DNA of 64,000 nt from JARYGU01 sp033795365 (GCA_033795365.1 JARYGU010000011.1:116178-180177), one strand, 5' to 3'; positions 26,262 to 35,954 are shown, counted from the first letter of the stretch. Program-made: numbers and translations. Notes: a model not told the origin generated them from the letters alone.

Positions 26262-27719
26262 ATGTATCGCCGTCAATTCCTGAAGACGCTCGCCGCGGGT
26301 GCGGCAGCCGTCTCGCCAATCCTCAACTCAGCTCACGCTTACGCAGCCCCCGTTCCGACCGATCTGGTTATCGGAACCCGAACCTTGGATATCAACGGCA
26401 AGTCCGCTTCAGTCTTCGGATTGGCCGACCGCACTGGAAAACCGGGTCTGGTTCTGGATGCGGGCACGGATTTCAACGTCCGTCTGGTCAACGACACCAC
26501 CGAGGGCACTCTGATCCATTGGCATGGCCTGACGCCGCCATGGGAGATGGACGGCGTTCCGGACAATCCAGCCGCTTTGCTTGCCGCGGGAGAAAGCCGG
26601 AACTACAAATTCCCCGTCGGCCCTGGCGGCACGCACTGGATGCACGCACATACCCTCCAGGAGCAGCGCCTGCTGGCTGCACCGTTGATCGTCCGGACAT
26701 CGGAGGACCGCGCCCGTGACGAACAGGAGGTCGTGATCCTGCTTCACGACTTCTCCTTCAAGTCCCCCGAGGAACTGCTGGAGGAATTGAAGGGCGCCGG
26801 TTCAGGGCATGGAAACGGCATGCCGATGGATCATCGGAGCATGATGGGGCAGATGTCGAACATGCAAGGGCAACATCAAATGCCCATGACGGGTATGCCG
26901 ATGACGGGCATGCCGACCATGGATCTCAACGACATCGAGTACGACGCTTATCTCGCCAACGACCGAACTCTGGATGATCCTGAAGTCGTAAGGGTCGAGA
27001 AGAGCGGTCAGGTACACCTGCGCATTATCAATGGGGCGACCGCTACCGCGTTCACCGTCGACGTCGGCAGCGTCACGGGCAATCTTGTCGCGGTAGACGG
27101 AAATGCGGTTGCGTCAGTCTCCGGAAATCGGTTCCCGATTTCGATGGGACAGCGGCTGGACATCCGGCTGACGCTTCCGGGCGGTGCCGGCGCCTTCCCC
27201 ATATTCGCGTTGCGAGAGGGTTCAAAGGAGCGGACCGGCATCGTACTGGCCACGCAAGACGCCGAGATCCGCAAATTTAGTGCGACCGCCCGTGAGCCTG
27301 GGCCTGCTCTCGATCTGAGCCTGGAACAGCAGCTCAGGGCGGTGGCTCCCCTTCCCGTACGGACCGCCGACCATAACTATGGCTTGGCGTTAACCGGAGG
27401 CATGATGAACTACGTTTGGAAGCTCGAAGCGAGTGAACCGCTCATCGTTTCAAAAGGGCAGAGAGTACGGGTGGCAATGCAGAACATGTCGATGATGGCG
27501 CATCCGATGCATCTGCATGGTCATCATTTTCAGGTCGTCGCAACCAACGGCAAGCCGTTGGCCGGCGCTGTCCGAGACACCGTACACGTGCCGCCGATGA
27601 CCGAGGTAGTGGTCGAATTCGATGCGAAGAACCCCGGCCGCTGGCCCCTTCATTGCCATCACCTCTACCACATGGCCACCGGCATGATGACGTTCGTCGC
27701 CTATGACGGAGCAATCTAA
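26262..27719 (+). CDS. Multicopper oxidase with Met-rich segment (CueO/CopA-oxidase type)
   Basis: A 485-residue periplasmic oxidase, probably exported by Tat (YRRQFLKTLAAGAAA). Copper ligands are seen as HWHG, WMHAH, HPMHLHGHHF and the type-1 site HCHHLYHMATGM with an axial Met. A Met/His-rich insert (around residues 180-225; MPMDHRSMMGQMSNMQG and MPMTGMPMTGMPTM) is like the Cu(I)-binding insert of CueO. It likely oxidises toxic Cu(I). It is preceded by a CutF-like gene and followed 14 bases later by the CopB-type ATPase, under the CueR promoter. Confidence 0.9.
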   Translation: MYRRQFLKTLAAGAAAVSPILNSAHAYAAPVPTDLVIGTRTLDINGKSASVFGLADRTGKPGLVLDAGTDFNVRLVNDTTEGTLIHWHGLTPPWEMDGVPDNPAALLAAGESRNYKFPVGPGGTHWMHAHTLQEQRLLAAPLIVRTSEDRARDEQEVVILLHDFSFKSPEELLEELKGAGSGHGNGMPMDHRSMMGQMSNMQGQHQMPMTGMPMTGMPTMDLNDIEYDAYLANDRTLDDPEVVRVEKSGQVHLRIINGATATAFTVDVGSVTGNLVAVDGNAVASVSGNRFPISMGQRLDIRLTLPGGAGAFPIFALREGSKERTGIVLATQDAEIRKFSATAREPGPALDLSLEQQLRAVAPLPVRTADHNYGLALTGGMMNYVWKLEASEPLIVSKGQRVRVAMQNMSMMAHPMHLHGHHFQVVATNGKPLAGAVRDTVHVPPMTEVVVEFDAKNPGRWPLHCHHLYHMATGMMTFVAYDGAI

Positions 27720-27733
27720 TCAGGAGTCTGACA

Positions 27734-29959
27734 ATGGCGCATGACCACCATGGACACGCTCATGATCACGATCATCATCGGGATCATACCCGACGCACAA
27801 CGCCCATCGAGCCTTTGAAAGCAAAAAAAGATCCATCCGCTGGAGAAGGCGTCGTCTACACCTGCCCCATGCATCCCCAGGTCAGGCAGATCGGCCCGGG
27901 CAATTGCCCGATCTGCGGTATGGCCCTCGAACCGGAAACGCCTGCGATCGACACTGGGCCGAGCCAGGAATTCGTCGATATGCAGCGCCGATTCTGGATC
28001 GGTCTGGTCTTGACCCTGCCGGTCCTGGTCCTCGAGATGGGCAGGCATCTTACCAACCTGCACATGGTGATAGGCGAACAGACTTCGAACTGGATGCAGA
28101 TGCTTCTGGCGACACCTGTCGTTCTGTGGGCCGGCTGGCCGTTTTTCGAACGCGGCTGGAAGTCCGTCGTGACGCGTCATCTCAACATGTTCACGCTGAT
28201 CGCCATGGGCACCGGCGTTGCCTGGATCTATAGCGTCGTCGCCACGGTCGCGCCGGGTATTTTCCCTGAGACGTTCCGGTCCTCTGAAGGCGCGGTGGCA
28301 ATCTATTTCGAAGCCGCCGCCGTAATCACCGTGCTCGTATTGTTGGGCCAGGTTCTTGAATTGCGCGCCCGCGAGCAGACTGGCGGGGCAATCCGAGCCT
28401 TGCTCGATCTGGCGCCGAAGACGGCGCGGCGCGTGAGAGCCGACGGCACTGACGAGGATATCGGTCTCGATGCCGTCGCTGTTGGAGACCGGCTGCGTGT
28501 TCGGCCTGGCGAAAAGGTGCCGGTCGACGGCACTTTGGTGGAAGGACGCAGTTCCGTCGACGAGTCCATGATCACCGGAGAATCCATGCCCGTCACGAAG
28601 ACGGTTGGCGCAAATCTGATCGGCGGGACGATGAACCAGACCGGCGGCTTCATCATGGAGGCTGGAAAGATCGGAAGCGACACAATGCTGTCGCAGATCG
28701 TCCGGATGGTCGCCGAGGCACAGAGGTCAAGGGCTCCCATCCAGCGCTTGGCGGATGAAGTGTCCGGCTGGTTCGTTCCCGCGGTGATCGCGATCGCCAT
28801 CGCGTCCTTCGCCACCTGGATGCTGATCGGCCCCGAACCCCGGTTTGCCCATGGGCTTGTTGCGGCGGTTGCGGTCCTGATCATCGCCTGCCCCTGCGCC
28901 CTCGGGCTCGCCACGCCGATGTCGATCATGGTCGGCGTCGGGCGCGGCGCCGGACTTGGCGTGCTGATCAAGAACGCAGAGGCTCTGGAACGGTTCGAGA
29001 AGGTCGATACGCTCGTTGTCGACAAGACGGGCACGCTGACCGAAGGACGACCGAAAGTCACTGCCATCGTACCCCGCGAGGGCATATCCGAGACCGAATT
29101 GCTCCGACTTGCGGCGACGCTTGAACGGTCCAGTGAGCATCCCCTTGCACTAGCTATCGTCAACGCCGCGACCGAACGCAACGTCGTTCTCGGCGAGGCC
29201 CAGGATTTCGATAGTCCGGTCGGCAGGGGCGTGACGGGTACGGTCGAGGGCAAGAAGCTCATCATTGGCAGTCATCGCATCATGGGCGAGGCGAAGATCG
29301 ACCTGTCCAGCCTGGCTTCGAAGGCGGAGGAATTGCGAAACGAAGGTGCGACCGTGATCTTCATGGCGTCCGATGGCGCCTTGGCCGGTCTGTTCGCGAT
29401 TGCGGACCCCATCAAGGCGACAACGCCGGAAGCCGTCCGGTCGCTCGTCTCGGGAGGCGTTCGGGTGGTGATGCTGACCGGTGACAACAGGACCACCGCC
29501 CAGGCGGTTGCCCACAAGCTCGGCATTTCGGAAGTCGAGGCGGAGGTTCTGCCGGAGGACAAGAGCAAGATCGTCTCTCGCCTTCGTGGCGAAGGCCGGA
29601 TCGTCGCCATGGCCGGGGATGGGGTGAACGATGCCCCTGCCCTCGCGGCCGCCGACGTCGGCATCGCCATGGGAACGGGCACCGACGTGGCGATCGAGAG
29701 CGCGGGCGTCACGCTCCTGAAGGGGGATCTTCAAGGTATCGCGCGTGCCCAGCAACTGAGCCGAGCCGCCATGCGGAACATACGCCAGAATCTCTTCTTC
29801 GCCTTCATCTACAACGCAGCCGGTGTCCCGGTTGCGGCGGGCGTCCTCTATCCGGCCTTCGGCATTCTACTGTCACCCATTATCGCCGCTGCCGCCATGG
29901 CGCTGTCGTCCGTCAGCGTCATCGGCAATTCCCTCAGGCTTCGGAGCACTAAGCTATGA
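27734..29959 (+). CDS. copB: CopB-type P1B copper ATPase
   Basis: A 741-residue copper-exporting ATPase whose N-terminus lacks HMA domains. Instead there is a His-rich head (HDHHGHAHDHDHHRDH) and a heavy-metal-binding zinc-ribbon-like domain (YTCPMHPQV, CPICGMALEP, near residues 37-68). The catalytic set is complete: CPCALGLATP, DKTGTLTEG, SEHPLALA, GDGVNDAP. Despite the CPC motif (CopB proteins often have CPH), the domain layout fits this group. It is transcribed with the oxidase and is coupled to the following DUF2933 gene by ATGA. Confidence 0.92.
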   Translation: MAHDHHGHAHDHDHHRDHTRRTTPIEPLKAKKDPSAGEGVVYTCPMHPQVRQIGPGNCPICGMALEPETPAIDTGPSQEFVDMQRRFWIGLVLTLPVLVLEMGRHLTNLHMVIGEQTSNWMQMLLATPVVLWAGWPFFERGWKSVVTRHLNMFTLIAMGTGVAWIYSVVATVAPGIFPETFRSSEGAVAIYFEAAAVITVLVLLGQVLELRAREQTGGAIRALLDLAPKTARRVRADGTDEDIGLDAVAVGDRLRVRPGEKVPVDGTLVEGRSSVDESMITGESMPVTKTVGANLIGGTMNQTGGFIMEAGKIGSDTMLSQIVRMVAEAQRSRAPIQRLADEVSGWFVPAVIAIAIASFATWMLIGPEPRFAHGLVAAVAVLIIACPCALGLATPMSIMVGVGRGAGLGVLIKNAEALERFEKVDTLVVDKTGTLTEGRPKVTAIVPREGISETELLRLAATLERSSEHPLALAIVNAATERNVVLGEAQDFDSPVGRGVTGTVEGKKLIIGSHRIMGEAKIDLSSLASKAEELRNEGATVIFMASDGALAGLFAIADPIKATTPEAVRSLVSGGVRVVMLTGDNRTTAQAVAHKLGISEVEAEVLPEDKSKIVSRLRGEGRIVAMAGDGVNDAPALAAADVGIAMGTGTDVAIESAGVTLLKGDLQGIARAQQLSRAAMRNIRQNLFFAFIYNAAGVPVAAGVLYPAFGILLSPIIAAAAMALSSVSVIGNSLRLRSTKL

Positions 29960-30150
29960 ACTCGTCGCGCGTATGGTTCCTGATGGCAACCTCGCTCGCT
30001 GTCATCATCGTCTTTTTCATCCTTTGGGAACACTGGCCCAATGCCCTGGGCCTCGCTCCTTATCTCCTCCTTCTGGCTTGCCCGCTCATGCATTTCTTCC
30101 ATGGTCATGGCGGACATGGAGGTCACGACGATAAGGATCGCACCTCTTGA
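29956..30150 (+). CDS. DUF2933 small membrane protein
   Basis: A 64-residue protein with two hydrophobic helices and a C-terminal His/Gly tail (HFFHGHGGHGGHDDKD), the DUF2933 pattern found in copper operons next to P1B ATPases. The role is unknown; the His tail suggests metal contact. The start overlaps the copB stop by four bases. Confidence 0.8.
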   Translation: MNSSRVWFLMATSLAVIIVFFILWEHWPNALGLAPYLLLLACPLMHFFHGHGGHGGHDDKDRTS

Positions 30151-30332
30151 TCTAGGGAGTGCGGGCAACCGGACCACGATGTCTGTGCCGGCAGAAAGGG
30201 TTCAATTGGCCGGAGAATTTTTCCGAGACACTCGCGCCATCGGTAAACTTGCGACCCGAATACGAACGCCTCCCGTCGGAGCCGGTTTGATGCTTTGGTA
30301 GCCTGCACAACTATCGCGAGTCGGGGCTGACA

Positions 30333-31085
30333 ATGTTTGTTAACGACGAGGCGGGCTGGCTCGCTGTTCTATTCCTGGTTATTGCCCTGCTATACGCATC
30401 GGTCGGTCAGGCGGGCGCGTCCGGATATCTGGCCGCCATGGGCTTGTTTGGAATGGCTGCGGCACCAATGAAGGTGACCGCTCTTGCGCTCAACCTTCTG
30501 GTGGCCGCCATCGGCACCTTACAGTTCTGGCGCATGGGTCTGCTCTCGTGGCGGGCATTCTACCCTTTCGCGATCCTCGGAGTTCCCTTCTCGCTGCTTG
30601 GGGGCGCAGTTCAGTTTCCGACCGCCCTCTACTATCCGCTGGTGGGCGTTATCCTTGTTCTATCAGCGATCCAGATGATCCGGTCGGCGAAGCGGTCCTC
30701 GTCCGTTCAGGATATCCATCACACCGAGCCGCCCTTTTTTCCCGCGCTCGCGGTTGGCGCTGCCATAGGTTTCATCTCCGGTTCGACAGGCACCGGCGGA
30801 GGAATCTTCCTTGCGCCTATCATCATCTCGATGCGATGGGTGAACCTCCGCCGGACGGCGGCAGTGACGGCCGTCTATAATTTCCTCAACTCCGCGGCGG
30901 CATTGATCGGCGCCCATGCCACCCTAGATACGATGCCCGCCCCCCTTCCCCTATGGATGGTTTCAGTCGCTATCGGCGGCGTTGTCGGCGCCTTGCTGGG
31001 CAGCCGCTATTTGCCTGACGCCGCCCTGCGCTATCTTCTGGCGGGCGTATTGTTTGTCTCGGGGGCAAAACTCCTGCTTGCCTAG
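30333..31085 (+). CDS. TauE/SafE-family membrane transporter
   Basis: A 250-residue integral membrane protein with about eight hydrophobic segments and two family motifs in the halves (SVGQAGASGYLAAMGLFG and GFISGSTGTGGGIFLAP). TauE/SafE proteins export sulfite and other sulfonates. It is often found near copper and thiol genes; here it stands alone with a 180-base upstream gap and no visible metal promoter. Confidence 0.85.
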   Translation: MFVNDEAGWLAVLFLVIALLYASVGQAGASGYLAAMGLFGMAAAPMKVTALALNLLVAAIGTLQFWRMGLLSWRAFYPFAILGVPFSLLGGAVQFPTALYYPLVGVILVLSAIQMIRSAKRSSSVQDIHHTEPPFFPALAVGAAIGFISGSTGTGGGIFLAPIIISMRWVNLRRTAAVTAVYNFLNSAAALIGAHATLDTMPAPLPLWMVSVAIGGVVGALLGSRYLPDAALRYLLAGVLFVSGAKLLLA

Positions 31086-31249
31086 GATGTCGTAGCCGGA
31101 CGCAATGTCTCATCGGGGGAGGTTTTGACAATGCGGGGAACCAAACGGGGCCCTTGAGGTTGACGTGACACATCCCTCCCAAACATGGCGCCTTCGGCGT
31201 GAAGATCTATCACAGTCGAACACCGCGCCTGAAGTCCAAGGATAGTCTC

Positions 31250-31732
31250 ATGCGCGATCATCACACCGCAGGCCATGAACAGATGAGCAGGCACCATTAT
31301 GCCATGTTCGCGGTCAACATGGTCCTCAGCCTCATCGTCATGTACTTCGTCATGTTCTCAATGATCGACGGTTGGGGCGATTTCCGAAACAATATCAATA
31401 TGCTCTACATGGCACTGACCATGGTGGCCCCGATGGCGATCATCATGCTCGCGACCATGGGCAACATGTACGCAAACAAGAGGTTGAACGCAGCCATTCA
31501 TATTGGCCTGGCGATCCTTTTCCTGGTTGCCTTCTCCGGCACCCGCACTCAGGCGCTCGTTGGCGATCGGCAATTCATCGCCTCGATGATTCCGCATCAT
31601 TCTGGTGCAATCCTCATGTGCCGGGAGGCCAACCTCCAGGATAGCGAGCTCATCACGCTATGTGATGAGATTTCTCGAGGCCAGCGCGCGGAGATCGAGC
31701 AAATGAACGCGATCCGCGCACGCCTCGACTAA
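31250..31732 (+). CDS. DUF305 membrane protein
   Basis: A 160-residue protein with His-rich N-terminus (HHTAGHEQMSRHHY), three membrane segments and a C-terminal DUF305 half (FIASMIPHHSGAILMCREA). DUF305 has a ferritin-like helical fold and often binds copper (CopM). The start at 31250 follows AAGGA; an upstream GTG at 31199 has no ribosome site. Confidence 0.8.
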   Translation: MRDHHTAGHEQMSRHHYAMFAVNMVLSLIVMYFVMFSMIDGWGDFRNNINMLYMALTMVAPMAIIMLATMGNMYANKRLNAAIHIGLAILFLVAFSGTRTQALVGDRQFIASMIPHHSGAILMCREANLQDSELITLCDEISRGQRAEIEQMNAIRARLD

Positions 31733-31808
31733 GGGCAGATGGAGACCGCCGGGCAGAAGGTTCCAGCGTGTTTAAAGCGGAGGGCGAACTATCGCCCTCC
31801 GCTTCATT

Positions 31809-32141
31809 TCAGGCCGCCATTCTCTCACAGCTCTCCGCGCACTTGCGGCAGGCGTCCACACAGCTCTGCATGTCGCCAATGCGTTCGCAGTCGTCGGCGC
31901 ATTGCCGGCAGATTTCAGCGCATTCGCGGCATGTGTGTTTGTGATGATCCGAGCCGATCAGCATGAAGTGGGCCGATGTCCTGCAGATTTCCGCGCAGGC
32001 CATCATGAGCTTGAAGTGCTTCGGCTCCGTATGCTGGCCGCCCATTTCGAGGCAATGGCCCATGGCCGTCGAAAGACACTCGCTGTAGCAAGCGAGGCAG
32101 TTGTCGATGCAGGTCTTCATTTCAGGTGATAGATGATGCAT
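31809..32141 (-). CDS. Cys-rich four-helix copper storage protein (Csp-like)
   Basis: A 110-residue protein with 16 cysteines arranged along helices (CIDNCLACYSEC, CAEIC, CRECAEICRQCADDC, CVDACRKCAESC). This is the pattern of Csp-type copper storage proteins, which hold many Cu(I) inside a four-helix bundle. There is no signal peptide, so it resembles the cytosolic Csp3 group. It is last in a minus-strand operon with a DUF305 protein and a small CutF-like protein. Confidence 0.88.
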   Translation of the reverse strand: MHHLSPEMKTCIDNCLACYSECLSTAMGHCLEMGGQHTEPKHFKLMMACAEICRTSAHFMLIGSDHHKHTCRECAEICRQCADDCERIGDMQSCVDACRKCAESCERMAA

Positions 32142-32151
32142 GGCCGCCTCC

Positions 32152-32580
32152 TCACTTCACTTCCTTGTCGACCCAGTTGGTCAGTTCTTCGACTTCCTTG
32201 GTCTGATCGTCGATGATCTTCTGGGCAGCGGCTTTAGCCTCGGCGTTATCGCCGTGTTTCAGCTCCACTTCGGCCATGCTGATTGCTCCCATGTGATGAG
32301 CGATCATGCCGCAGACGAACGAGACATCAGGATCCTTTTTCATCATCCCCTGCATCATGTTCATGCCCATGGCCTTCATGCCTTCCATCGACTCTTTCTG
32401 ATAATCGGTCATTTCCGGCATCTGCATGTTATGACCTTGCATGGCCATGTCACCGGACATGGACATTTCCGACTTGCATTTTTCCGGGTAAGCCATTTGC
32501 GCCGCGGCGGCCGACGGAATGAAGGCTACGACAGCTGCTAGCGACACCGCGATTACGGATGAATTGCTGAGCGTGTTCAT
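32152..32580 (-). CDS. Exported DUF305 copper-binding protein
   Basis: A 142-residue periplasmic protein: signal peptide (VIAVSLAAVVAFIPSAAAAQ), a Met-rich linker (CKSEMSMSGDMAMQGHNMQM) and a DUF305 domain with FVCGMIAHHMGAISMAE. CopM-like proteins of this form bind Cu(I). The start at 32580 follows AGGAG; the longer frame to 32619 overlaps the upstream stop. Confidence 0.85.
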   Translation of the reverse strand: MNTLSNSSVIAVSLAAVVAFIPSAAAAQMAYPEKCKSEMSMSGDMAMQGHNMQMPEMTDYQKESMEGMKAMGMNMMQGMMKKDPDVSFVCGMIAHHMGAISMAEVELKHGDNAEAKAAAQKIIDDQTKEVEELTNWVDKEVK

Positions 32581-32615
32581 TTTTCGGACTCCTATCTTGT
32601 GAACCTGGAAGGAAA

Positions 32616-32945
32616 TCACGTCTGGAGAGCCCGTGGAGGCGGATCGATTGCCCTGATGAGAAGCAGCGGCTGCACTTCCTTAATGACGGACTGATATTCA
32701 TCTTCCAGCGGTTTAGGCTGGCCAGCCGTCGGAAGATGAGGCTGCATCGGGCAGCAATGCCTGTCCGCGCAACAGGCAGGCGATGGCACCGATTGATGGC
32801 CAGTGCCGATCGACGATGAAGCATGAACATGCTGACAGTCGATGTTGGATGCAGCAAGAGCAGGTGTCATTGCCCATGCATTGACGATCAGCATCGCCAC
32901 GGCACAGACCGCTAGAACAACCTTCAATGAAGTTCTTGGGATCAT
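32616..32945 (-). CDS. Small exported Cys/His-rich protein with PPPR tail (CutF-like)
   Basis: A 109-residue exported protein: signal peptide (VVLAVCAVAMLIVNAWAMTPALAA region), a CQHVH site, the Cys cluster CCADRHCCP and the C-terminal IDPPPRALQT. It heads the operon with exported DUF305 and Csp proteins, with 35 bases to the next start. It shares architecture with the small proteins at 19746, 25835, 36840, 41269 and 59083. No CueR promoter is seen upstream. Confidence 0.65.
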   Translation of the reverse strand: MIPRTSLKVVLAVCAVAMLIVNAWAMTPALAASNIDCQHVHASSSIGTGHQSVPSPACCADRHCCPMQPHLPTAGQPKPLEDEYQSVIKEVQPLLLIRAIDPPPRALQT

Positions 32946-33103
32946 CCAGCGTTCTCGCTTTCGTTGCGAAAACCCTAGCCCCCGATAAAGGTTCCCGACC
33001 GAGCCATCAAAATGGAGCTTGCTTCACTTGCCGAGTGAACCAAGCCGGCTCTCGTGTTGAGATGCTACCGCTCCAACCGCCGACGCCCCGGTTTCTTAGT
33101 CAC

Positions 33104-33450
33104 TTAGAAGGATCGTGGAGGAACAAACAGACAGATGGCCCGAGACGAAACCTGGCTTTTTGCCCTGCAAAGATGAAATTCATCATCTGGTGACTTCTTC
33201 ACGCGCTCGTCGCGATACCCGATGATCTCGCACTATCCTGAACGACATAACCCTGTGGCCCCTCAATGATGCGAGCATCATGAACAGGTTCACAATCCCG
33301 ATTGCTGCAACACTGCACCGGATAAACCCAGCCCGAAGGTGCCATATGGGCACCTGCGGTCCCTGGCAGACTAAGTGCGGGCGCGATAGCGGAAATGAAA
33401 ACCGCGATGAGGACAGGCTTCCCGATTTGCCGCGAGGGCCTCCGCTTCAT
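33104..33450 (-). pseudogene. Exported CCSNRDC-type protein, frameshifted
   Basis: From ATG 33450 (an ATG at 33492 is also in frame) there is a signal peptide (IGKPVLIAVFISAIAPALSL) and a conserved-looking core, PSGWVYPVQCCSNRDCEPV, up to YVVQDS. There the frame changes: the one-base-shifted frame goes on as EIIGYRDERVKKSPDDEFH then LCRAK and ends CLFVPPRSF at 33104-33106. In rhizobial relatives the two halves form one protein, so one G seems to be missing near 33236 (AGTGCGAG in place of AGTGGCGAG). It is either a true pseudogene or a sequencing error. Confidence 0.65.
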
Positions 33451-33492
33451 CCGACCGCCGCAAATCTCTTCGCAAAAACTGGCGTAGTCCAC

Positions 33493-33827
33493 AGTTGGCC
33501 CTCCGGCGGAAACCGTTTCTCTGCGAGGACATGATCCACAGCAACGATCATGTTAATGTGCCGTGCCTGCCCCACCATCATCGAGAATGTCGACGCACAT
33601 AGTGGCGGTTTCGAGAATGTTCTCGTACATACGTGGAGCCGCCACCATACCTTGGCAATCCCCAGGACCGTATCCATGGTATCCGCCCGCCCGGACGCAG
33701 CGCTCGTTTCACCATAGCAACAGCAGCCCCATCAAGGCTTTAGGCGTCGGACAATTGCTTCGGTCTCATCACCAGCAATGCGACGAAAAGAGGAGAGGCG
33801 ATTGCACGAGTTGCTTCCGCACTGGGT
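33493..33827. other. Intergenic stretch without recognisable gene
   Basis: About 330 bases between the frameshifted gene and the histidine kinase. Short frames on both strands exist, but none has a ribosome site or family features. It may hold promoters for the minus-strand gene on its left. Confidence 0.35.
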
Positions 33828-35189
33828 CTAGGGCCAAATCTCAACGCTTGGAAAGGCGACCGCAACGGTCAATCCGGGCGCGCTGTCGTAGAGCGCCACG
33901 GTCGCCCGATGAAGGTCGGCAATTGCCTTGACCAGGCTCAACCCGAGGCCGGATCCGGTCGTGGTTCTGCTCTTCTCCAAACGGTAAAACCGATCAAAGA
34001 CCCGCACCCGTTCTTCCTCCGGAATCCCAGGTCCATTGTCAGAAACCGTCAGGTAAATAAGGTCAGCTCGCCGCGCCACCTCCAAGACAATCGTTGAGCC
34101 CGCTGGGGTGTGGCGCATGGCGTTCGCCAGCAGATTGACCAACATCTGGCTGACAAGATCGGGATCGCCGCTGAGGTGACAGTTGGTTTCAGCCTCACGA
34201 AACCTGAGCGAATACCCTTCGTCGGAGGCAATGGCTTCGTGTATTTCGAATATGTCACGGACCAGCGCATTCAGGTCGACCATACCAAAATGCGCGGTTC
34301 GACTGCGGGATTCGATCTGCGCGATCCGCAGAAGTGCATCAAATGTGTCTGCAATCGACCTGAGCTCTCCCAAGGCCACTTCGACGGCGTTTTTTACGTC
34401 ATCTACCGTCTCTGCCTGCAGAGCATCATCGAGGACCAGGAATGTACGTCCGATGGGCGTTTTCAGGTCGTGGGCGATATCGGTCGTTACCTGTTTCAGC
34501 GCTGTGACACTGGCCTCCAGTCGCGTCAGGGCGACGTTGACCTCGCTCGACAACACGTCGATCTCGTCCATTCGCGATGAAACCGGCAACCGTCTCGACA
34601 GTTCACCATGCCCAATGGCATGAGCTGTCTGCGACAGTGTAAAAATGCGTCGACGCATCCGATAGGTTAGAACCGCTGCTCCCCCTATGCCGACGGCGAA
34701 GACAATTGCGGTCGTCCAACCGAAGCTGACCAACACAATACGCGCCAGTTGGTCGGTGTCTCCGTAGCTGATGCCAACAACCAGATCGTTCTCTCCGAGC
34801 CGGCCGCGAAAGAGCTTATAGGGCGTCGCGTTCTCATGCTGATCTTTGGGTTGGAGCGTGGAGAAGCCATTGGGGACGCCATCTATTGCGGCATTTCCTG
34901 CAAGGAGATCGCCATCAGGATTCCTCAGCGTATAGATCGTCTCCTGCTCCCTGATGGCCGGGCCATGGCTGTTGATCATATTGACAGCCCCTGTAGGACC
35001 TCGAGTGCCATAGGCGGTTTCGATCTCGCGGTACCGCTCCATCACATTCGAGTTCAGGCGATTATCGAGATAGTTGAGCACCATTTGATAGGCGATGACA
35101 TTCGCTCCGAGGTACGAGACCACAAACAGCGAAATATAGATGATCGCCAGCCGGACAGCGGTGCTCTTGAAGAAGCTAGCGCCGCGCAT
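33828..35189 (-). CDS. Sensor histidine kinase (CusS/CopS-like position)
   Basis: A 453-residue membrane sensor: first membrane helix (VRLAIIYISLFVVSYLGANV), a periplasmic domain of about 120 residues, a second helix (AIVFAVGIGGAAVLTY), HAMP, then the kinase core with H-box DIAHDLKTPIG, N-box LLANAMRHTPAG and G-boxes DNGPGIP and GSGLGLSLVKAI. Start 35189 (MRGASFFKS) overlaps the end of the response regulator by 14 bases. The setting suggests metal sensing, but the periplasmic domain has no obvious Cys/Met cluster, so the signal is unknown. Confidence 0.88.
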   Translation of the reverse strand: MRGASFFKSTAVRLAIIYISLFVVSYLGANVIAYQMVLNYLDNRLNSNVMERYREIETAYGTRGPTGAVNMINSHGPAIREQETIYTLRNPDGDLLAGNAAIDGVPNGFSTLQPKDQHENATPYKLFRGRLGENDLVVGISYGDTDQLARIVLVSFGWTTAIVFAVGIGGAAVLTYRMRRRIFTLSQTAHAIGHGELSRRLPVSSRMDEIDVLSSEVNVALTRLEASVTALKQVTTDIAHDLKTPIGRTFLVLDDALQAETVDDVKNAVEVALGELRSIADTFDALLRIAQIESRSRTAHFGMVDLNALVRDIFEIHEAIASDEGYSLRFREAETNCHLSGDPDLVSQMLVNLLANAMRHTPAGSTIVLEVARRADLIYLTVSDNGPGIPEEERVRVFDRFYRLEKSRTTTGSGLGLSLVKAIADLHRATVALYDSAPGLTVAVAFPSVEIWP

Positions 35190-35853
35190 GCAACGTATAG
35201 CCGGTGTTGCGGACGGTATGGAGCAGCGGGAATTCGAAAGGCTTGTCGATTTTCGCGCGCAACCGGCTGATATGCGTCTCAACGACGGAACTTTGAGGGT
35301 CGAAATTGAAGTTCCAGATTCGCTCCAAAAGCATGGTCTTGGTCAGCACCCTGCCTTCATTTCGCATCAGAAGCTCCAGTAGAGAAAGCTCCCGAGGCAG
35401 AAGATCGAGCACGGTCCCGGCACGTTCAGCGGTTCTCCTGATCAAATCTAGTTCCAGGTCGCCGACCCTAAGCTTCGTCTTCTCAGTGGCGATGGGCGGG
35501 CGTCTGACGAGCGCATTCATCCTTGCCATTAGTTCCGAAAACGCAAAGGGTTTCACCAGATAATCGTCGCCGCCGGCCTCCAGACCTGCCACACGGTCAT
35601 CAACGCTGCTCATCGCGGTGAGAAACAAGACCGGCGTTCGGATCGACGCCCCGCGCAAGCTCTTTACGATGGTAAGGCCGTCCAGAGTCGGAATCATCCG
35701 GTCGACCACGATAACGTCGTATGACGTACCGAACCCTGCGGCGAGACCATCCCGGCCGTCGCGAAGCCAGTCGACGACATGGCCCGCTGTCGTCAGGCCC
35801 TTCGCGATATAGCTGCCAGTCTTCTCGTCGTCTTCGATCAGAAGGATTTTCAT
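35176..35853 (-). CDS. OmpR-family response regulator (CopR/CusR-like position)
   Basis: A 225-residue regulator: receiver domain with acidic pocket IEDDE, phospho-acceptor Asp in VIVVDRMIP and Lys in LVKPFAFS, then a winged-helix DNA-binding domain (RELSLLELLMRNEGRVLTK, VVETHISRLRAKID). The start at 35853 is the family start (MKILLIEDDE). The gene partner is the kinase immediately downstream. An inverted repeat TTACA-N4-TGTAA upstream may be its target. Confidence 0.9.
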   Translation of the reverse strand: MKILLIEDDEKTGSYIAKGLTTAGHVVDWLRDGRDGLAAGFGTSYDVIVVDRMIPTLDGLTIVKSLRGASIRTPVLFLTAMSSVDDRVAGLEAGGDDYLVKPFAFSELMARMNALVRRPPIATEKTKLRVGDLELDLIRRTAERAGTVLDLLPRELSLLELLMRNEGRVLTKTMLLERIWNFNFDPQSSVVETHISRLRAKIDKPFEFPLLHTVRNTGYTLHARR

Positions 35854-35954
35854 GGGCGTGCGGTGACCGAGGAAAATTCCGGTTGCAACGGTTCTTATCG
35901 GTCCCAAAGCCGAATGATTCGGGCTTTGTTGCGGCGCTGGCCCATTCCTCAAAC

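Noticed and set aside
33447..33677. A 76-codon frame on the minus strand
   Set aside because: It overlaps the start of the frameshifted exported gene and has no ribosome site or family features.
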